A program made the translations under genes and the position numbers. The notes beneath the pieces were generated by a model. The model ran no database searches. It had not been told where the DNA came from and saw nothing but the letters and a program-made list of their open reading frames with translations. Positions 36,098 to 38,557 of a DNA stretch of 38,557 nt are shown piece by piece. The DNA comes from Flammeovirgaceae bacterium (GTDB taxonomy: Bacteria > Bacteroidota > Bacteroidia > Cytophagales > Cyclobacteriaceae): assembly GCA_023251155.1 (NCBI GenBank), contig JAHEZH010000045.1, positions 1 through 38,557 on the forward strand, written 5' to 3'. Positions within the stretch are counted from its first letter, which is position 1. Every line of letters starts with the position of its first letter.

Positions 36098-36415
36098 ATG
36101 AATTCACGAAAGCCAATAATCTTGCCAAAAACCGCTAAAATTCTCAGTGAATTTGGAGAGAATATCAAATTGGCCAGATTAAGAAGAAAGCTAAGTACTG
36201 CCCAGGTAGCTGAAAGAGCAGGTATTACCCGTACTACTTTATGGTCAATTGAGAAAGGCTCACCAGCGGTAGCCCTGGGATTTTATGCTCAGGTTTTATT
36301 TGTTCTGGGCCTTGAAAAAGATCTTCTAAAAGTTGCAGTTGATGACGCATTGGGAAGAAGGCTTCAGGATGCTAACCTACTGGTGAAAGAACGAGCTCCT
36401 AAAAAAAATAAGTAG
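36098..36415 (+). CDS. hipB: HipB-like antitoxin, XRE family
   Basis: The 105-residue protein carries a helix-turn-helix near residues 20-75 (FGENIKLARLRRKLSTAQVA and ITRTTLWSIEKGSPAVALG) and a basic tail (KERAPKKNK). It lies two bases before the hipA gene. An earlier TTG (36077) would add seven residues but falls inside the operator and -7 box, so the ATG at 36098 is chosen. It should neutralise HipA and repress the operon. Confidence 0.88.
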   Translation: MNSRKPIILPKTAKILSEFGENIKLARLRRKLSTAQVAERAGITRTTLWSIEKGSPAVALGFYAQVLFVLGLEKDLLKVAVDDALGRRLQDANLLVKERAPKKNK

Positions 36416-36417
36416 GT

Positions 36418-37683
36418 ATGGCTACAGACAAACAACGACCTATTTTGGTCTATGCGGATTGGGTAGAATTGGGTAAGCCTGAATTAATAGGAAAGTTGAG
36501 TTCAAGCCGTGTTCGTGGCAAGGAGGTATTCTCGTTTGAATATACAGATGAATGGATAAAGTCGGATAAGGCACAAGAGCTTGATCCCGATCTCAAGATG
36601 TATTCGGGCCCACATTATTTAGATGAAGAGAAAAGCAATTTTGGAATCTTCCTTGACTCTTCACCTGATCGATGGGGACGCGTATTAATGGACAGACGTG
36701 AGGCCGTTCTGGCGAGAAGAGAGCAGCGCAAGGTTCCTAACTTATATGAAACTGATTACCTGCTTGGTGTCTATGATGGTCATCGTATGGGGGCATTACG
36801 ATTTAAGCTAAATAATGATGGACCATTTTTAAATGATAACCATCAAATGGCGACACCACCCTGGACATCGATACGTGAGCTGGAGCAAGCAAGTTTAAAA
36901 CTGGAGGAAGATGATGGTGATGATTCGGAAAGATTGAAGTGGCTTAATCTTTTGATTGCACCTGGTTCCTCTTTGGGGGGAGCAAGGCCAAAGGCCAGTG
37001 TAATCGATGCGAAAGGGCAGCTATGGATTGCAAAATTCCCAAGCTTAAACGATAAACGTGATATTGGCGCATGGGAGATAGTGGTACATCATCTTGCACA
37101 AGCAGCCGGACTTCGTTTATCCGAATCCATAAGCAACACGTATAATAGCAAGCAACATACTTTTCTCACACAGCGATTTGATCGTACGGCTGAAGGTGGA
37201 CGCATTCATTTTGCATCGGCTATGACTTTACTTGGTTATACCGATGGAGCGAATTTTCAAAGCGGAGCCAGCTATCTTGATCTGGCAGAATTTATAATCA
37301 AGAAAGGATCAGATGTTGCCAGTGATCTGGAAGAACTTTGGAGAAGAATCGTTTTTTATATCTGCGTAAGCAACACCGATGATCATTTGCGCAATCATGG
37401 ATTTCTCCTGACTCCTAAAGGATGGAAACTATCACCGGCTTATGATATTAATCCGGTTGAAAAAGGAAGTGGCTTAAGCCTTAACATCTCTGAAAAAGAC
37501 AATTCCCTTGAATTGGATCTGGCGCTTGAAGTCGCTCCCTATTTTCGTGTCTCAAAGCAGACCGCATCAACAATCATAGAGCAGGTAACAAAATCCGTTA
37601 GAGCCTGGAGTACAATCGCGGAAAAGTATGGTATCTCGAAATCAGATAGAGAATTAATGGAGCCATCGTTTCGATTTAGATGA
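36418..37683 (+). CDS. hipA: HipA-family serine/threonine kinase toxin
   Basis: This full-length 421-residue HipA has the Gly-rich, autophosphorylatable loop APGSSLGGARPKAS (181-194), the ATP-contacting lysine in WIAKFPS (K206), FLTQRFDR (249-256), the catalytic segment SNTDDHLRNHGFL (318-330) and the metal-binding LSPAYDINP (338-346). All key residues look intact. HipA of E. coli phosphorylates glutamyl-tRNA synthetase and causes growth arrest; the target here is not known. It forms an operon with hipB and ends at a terminator. Confidence 0.93.
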   Translation: MATDKQRPILVYADWVELGKPELIGKLSSSRVRGKEVFSFEYTDEWIKSDKAQELDPDLKMYSGPHYLDEEKSNFGIFLDSSPDRWGRVLMDRREAVLARREQRKVPNLYETDYLLGVYDGHRMGALRFKLNNDGPFLNDNHQMATPPWTSIRELEQASLKLEEDDGDDSERLKWLNLLIAPGSSLGGARPKASVIDAKGQLWIAKFPSLNDKRDIGAWEIVVHHLAQAAGLRLSESISNTYNSKQHTFLTQRFDRTAEGGRIHFASAMTLLGYTDGANFQSGASYLDLAEFIIKKGSDVASDLEELWRRIVFYICVSNTDDHLRNHGFLLTPKGWKLSPAYDINPVEKGSGLSLNISEKDNSLELDLALEVAPYFRVSKQTASTIIEQVTKSVRAWSTIAEKYGISKSDRELMEPSFRFR

Positions 37684-37800
37684 ACCGCTAACGAACGATA
37701 ACAACCTGGTAAGCCTGAATTGGTTGTGTTCACCATAGTGGACGAAGTGCATCTGGCAGCGGACTCCCGTTCTATTCTTTTTTTGCACTCATTCAAAATC

Positions 37801-37838
37801 AACGAGGCTGCCCTTTGGAGACCGCCTCGTTTCTATTT
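37801..37838 (+). terminator. Rho-independent terminator of hipBA
   Basis: The stem AACGAGGC / GCCTCGTT (8 base pairs, 15-base loop) is followed by TCTATTT. It lies about 120 bases after hipA and runs into the second repeat copy. Confidence 0.7.
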
Positions 37839-37919
37839 CTCCGCGGAGTCTCGCCCCGGACTCCGCGGTAGGACATACTTCTACCCAAAACCGTAATCCT
37901 GAATTTTTACCTGCCTTTC
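37834..37919 (+). repeat. 86-base dispersed repeat, copy 2
   Basis: Identical to 34233-34318 except for one base (C for T near the end), same orientation. With copy 1 it brackets 3.5 kb holding the sigma factor, XRE and HipBA genes. It ends about 60 bases before the RteC fragment. Confidence 0.9.
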
Positions 37920-37976
37920 CCTTCACGCAAAGGACTTGATAAAGCAATCGTTTCGGAAAACCAAATCGTTAATGTA

Positions 37977-38363
37977 GTGAGCATAACGAGTGACAGTCGA
38001 ATTTCTACGGGCTACGATGTTAAGTTGGCTAAGCTGTTGGCAATAGAGCTAATTCGGGCAAGAATAATTGAAACTATCCTCACCCTTGAAAAACAGAATC
38101 GTACGTCCATTGGTATAAATTGGACGGGAAATAAGACCGATGCTATAGAATTGGTCTTTGCACTCTACACTTCTGGCAATTTCAACAACGGTAAAGCCGA
38201 GGCAAAGCAATTAATCCGAGTCTTCGAAGAAAGCTTTCAGTTTAAGTTGGATAACTATTATGATTTGCTCAAAAAGATCAGGATGCGTAAAGGAAACCGC
38301 AGCAGTTTTCTGGGCTCCCTTAAAGAGACATTTCTGCGAAGACTTGACCAAATGGATGAATAA
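37977..38363 (+). CDS. RteC-domain protein, C-terminal fragment
   Basis: The 128-residue frame (GTG start) matches the C-terminal half of RteC, the protein that triggers excision of CTnDOT-type conjugative transposons. INWTGNKTDAIELVFALYTS, then FNNGKAEAKQL, and LKKIRMRKGNRSSFLGSLKE carry the typical pattern. RteC is about 215 residues, so the N-terminal half is missing. The frame is open upstream to 37872, but that part is the 86-base repeat, so the gene looks cut by the repeat's arrival. It may be a remnant of the element that brought the island. Confidence 0.75.
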   Translation: MSITSDSRISTGYDVKLAKLLAIELIRARIIETILTLEKQNRTSIGINWTGNKTDAIELVFALYTSGNFNNGKAEAKQLIRVFEESFQFKLDNYYDLLKKIRMRKGNRSSFLGSLKETFLRRLDQMDE

Positions 38364-38557
38364 GAAAACGAACATAATCATCAAACACAGCTTTGAACTC
38401 GTGTAAATTTATTATATTAGTCTATCGGTATGGTTCAGTGGGGGAATCATATCACGGATTCAGTATGCCATTCAAATAACCGCGAACTCCTTAAACCCAT
38501 GAACTATGTTTATACGAGAGCAAGGTGTTGCACTTAGCAATAATACTTGTTCATGTT
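38364..38557. other. Window end, no gene recognised
   Basis: The last 194 bases contain only very short frames and no recognised RNA or site. Confidence 0.4.

Noticed and set aside
35875..36138. An 87-residue plus-strand frame ending over the hipB start
   Set aside because: Only the first 30 residues look protein-like; the rest is AT-rich promoter DNA read by chance. Noted as a remnant.
19700..38557. CRISPR array
   Set aside because: No regularly spaced short repeats were found; the only clear direct repeat is the 86-base pair of copies 3.6 kb apart.

Overview
The window looks like a chromosomal segment of a Bacteroidota bacterium, probably of the order Cytophagales. Signs for this are promoters of the Bacteroidota type (TTTG, a spacer of about 20 bases, then TAnnTTTG) in front of the initiator tRNA and clpC, a tRNA gene without encoded CCA, and family content such as WbqC, a DUF4097-like adhesin, a von Willebrand-type membrane protein and an RteC domain. 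Order-level placement is inference from gene style only; no rRNA is present.

Positions 1 to about 19,700 are an ordinary, dense core region. It opens with a partner-switching module (PP2C/SpoIIE phosphatase with membrane domain, STAS antagonist, RsbW-like kinase). Then come a secreted hydroxypyruvate-isomerase-like TIM barrel, a DUF4097-like secreted protein, a purine nucleoside phosphorylase overlapping a creatininase-family hydrolase, an MltD-like lytic transglycosylase, a LOG-family phosphoribohydrolase, and an mltG / thioesterase / YihY operon. These are followed by a YciO/Sua5 protein, WbqC, ClpC, and a minus-strand threonine aldolase / rarA / VWA-protein operon. The core ends at an initiator tRNA-Met with its own promoter and terminator.

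From the tRNA to the end of the window (about 19,700-38,557) the DNA is visibly more AT-rich, full of hypothetical genes, and carries defence and mobile-element genes: an accessory island beside a tRNA. Its centrepiece is a type II CBASS operon (22,664-27,677) of a CD-NTase, an E2-E1 ligase Cap2 (broken by a single-base frameshift in this sequence), a JAMM isopeptidase Cap3, and an unusual effector in which an N-terminal SAVED ligand-binding domain is joined to a C-terminal HExxH zinc metallopeptidase. The gene starts overlap by 4 bases through the last three genes. A solo RloA-like ATPase on the opposite strand sits just upstream.

Downstream of CBASS a truncated IS481-type element has cut a small membrane-protein gene and touches the end of a second minus-strand cluster (28,874-33,795). 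That cluster holds a beta-helix/pentapeptide-like membrane protein, a KAP-type P-loop NTPase, an HNH endonuclease with a possible EVE-like N-terminus, and a 98-residue protein. It is a candidate, uncharacterised defence cassette. The last part holds an ECF sigma factor divergent from a small XRE regulator around a perfect palindrome, a HipBA toxin-antitoxin pair with two matching operators, and an RteC C-terminal fragment typical of Bacteroidota conjugative transposons. Two nearly identical 86-base hairpin-containing repeats bracket the sigma/XRE/HipBA segment. No integrase is in the window, so the island limits cannot be fixed.
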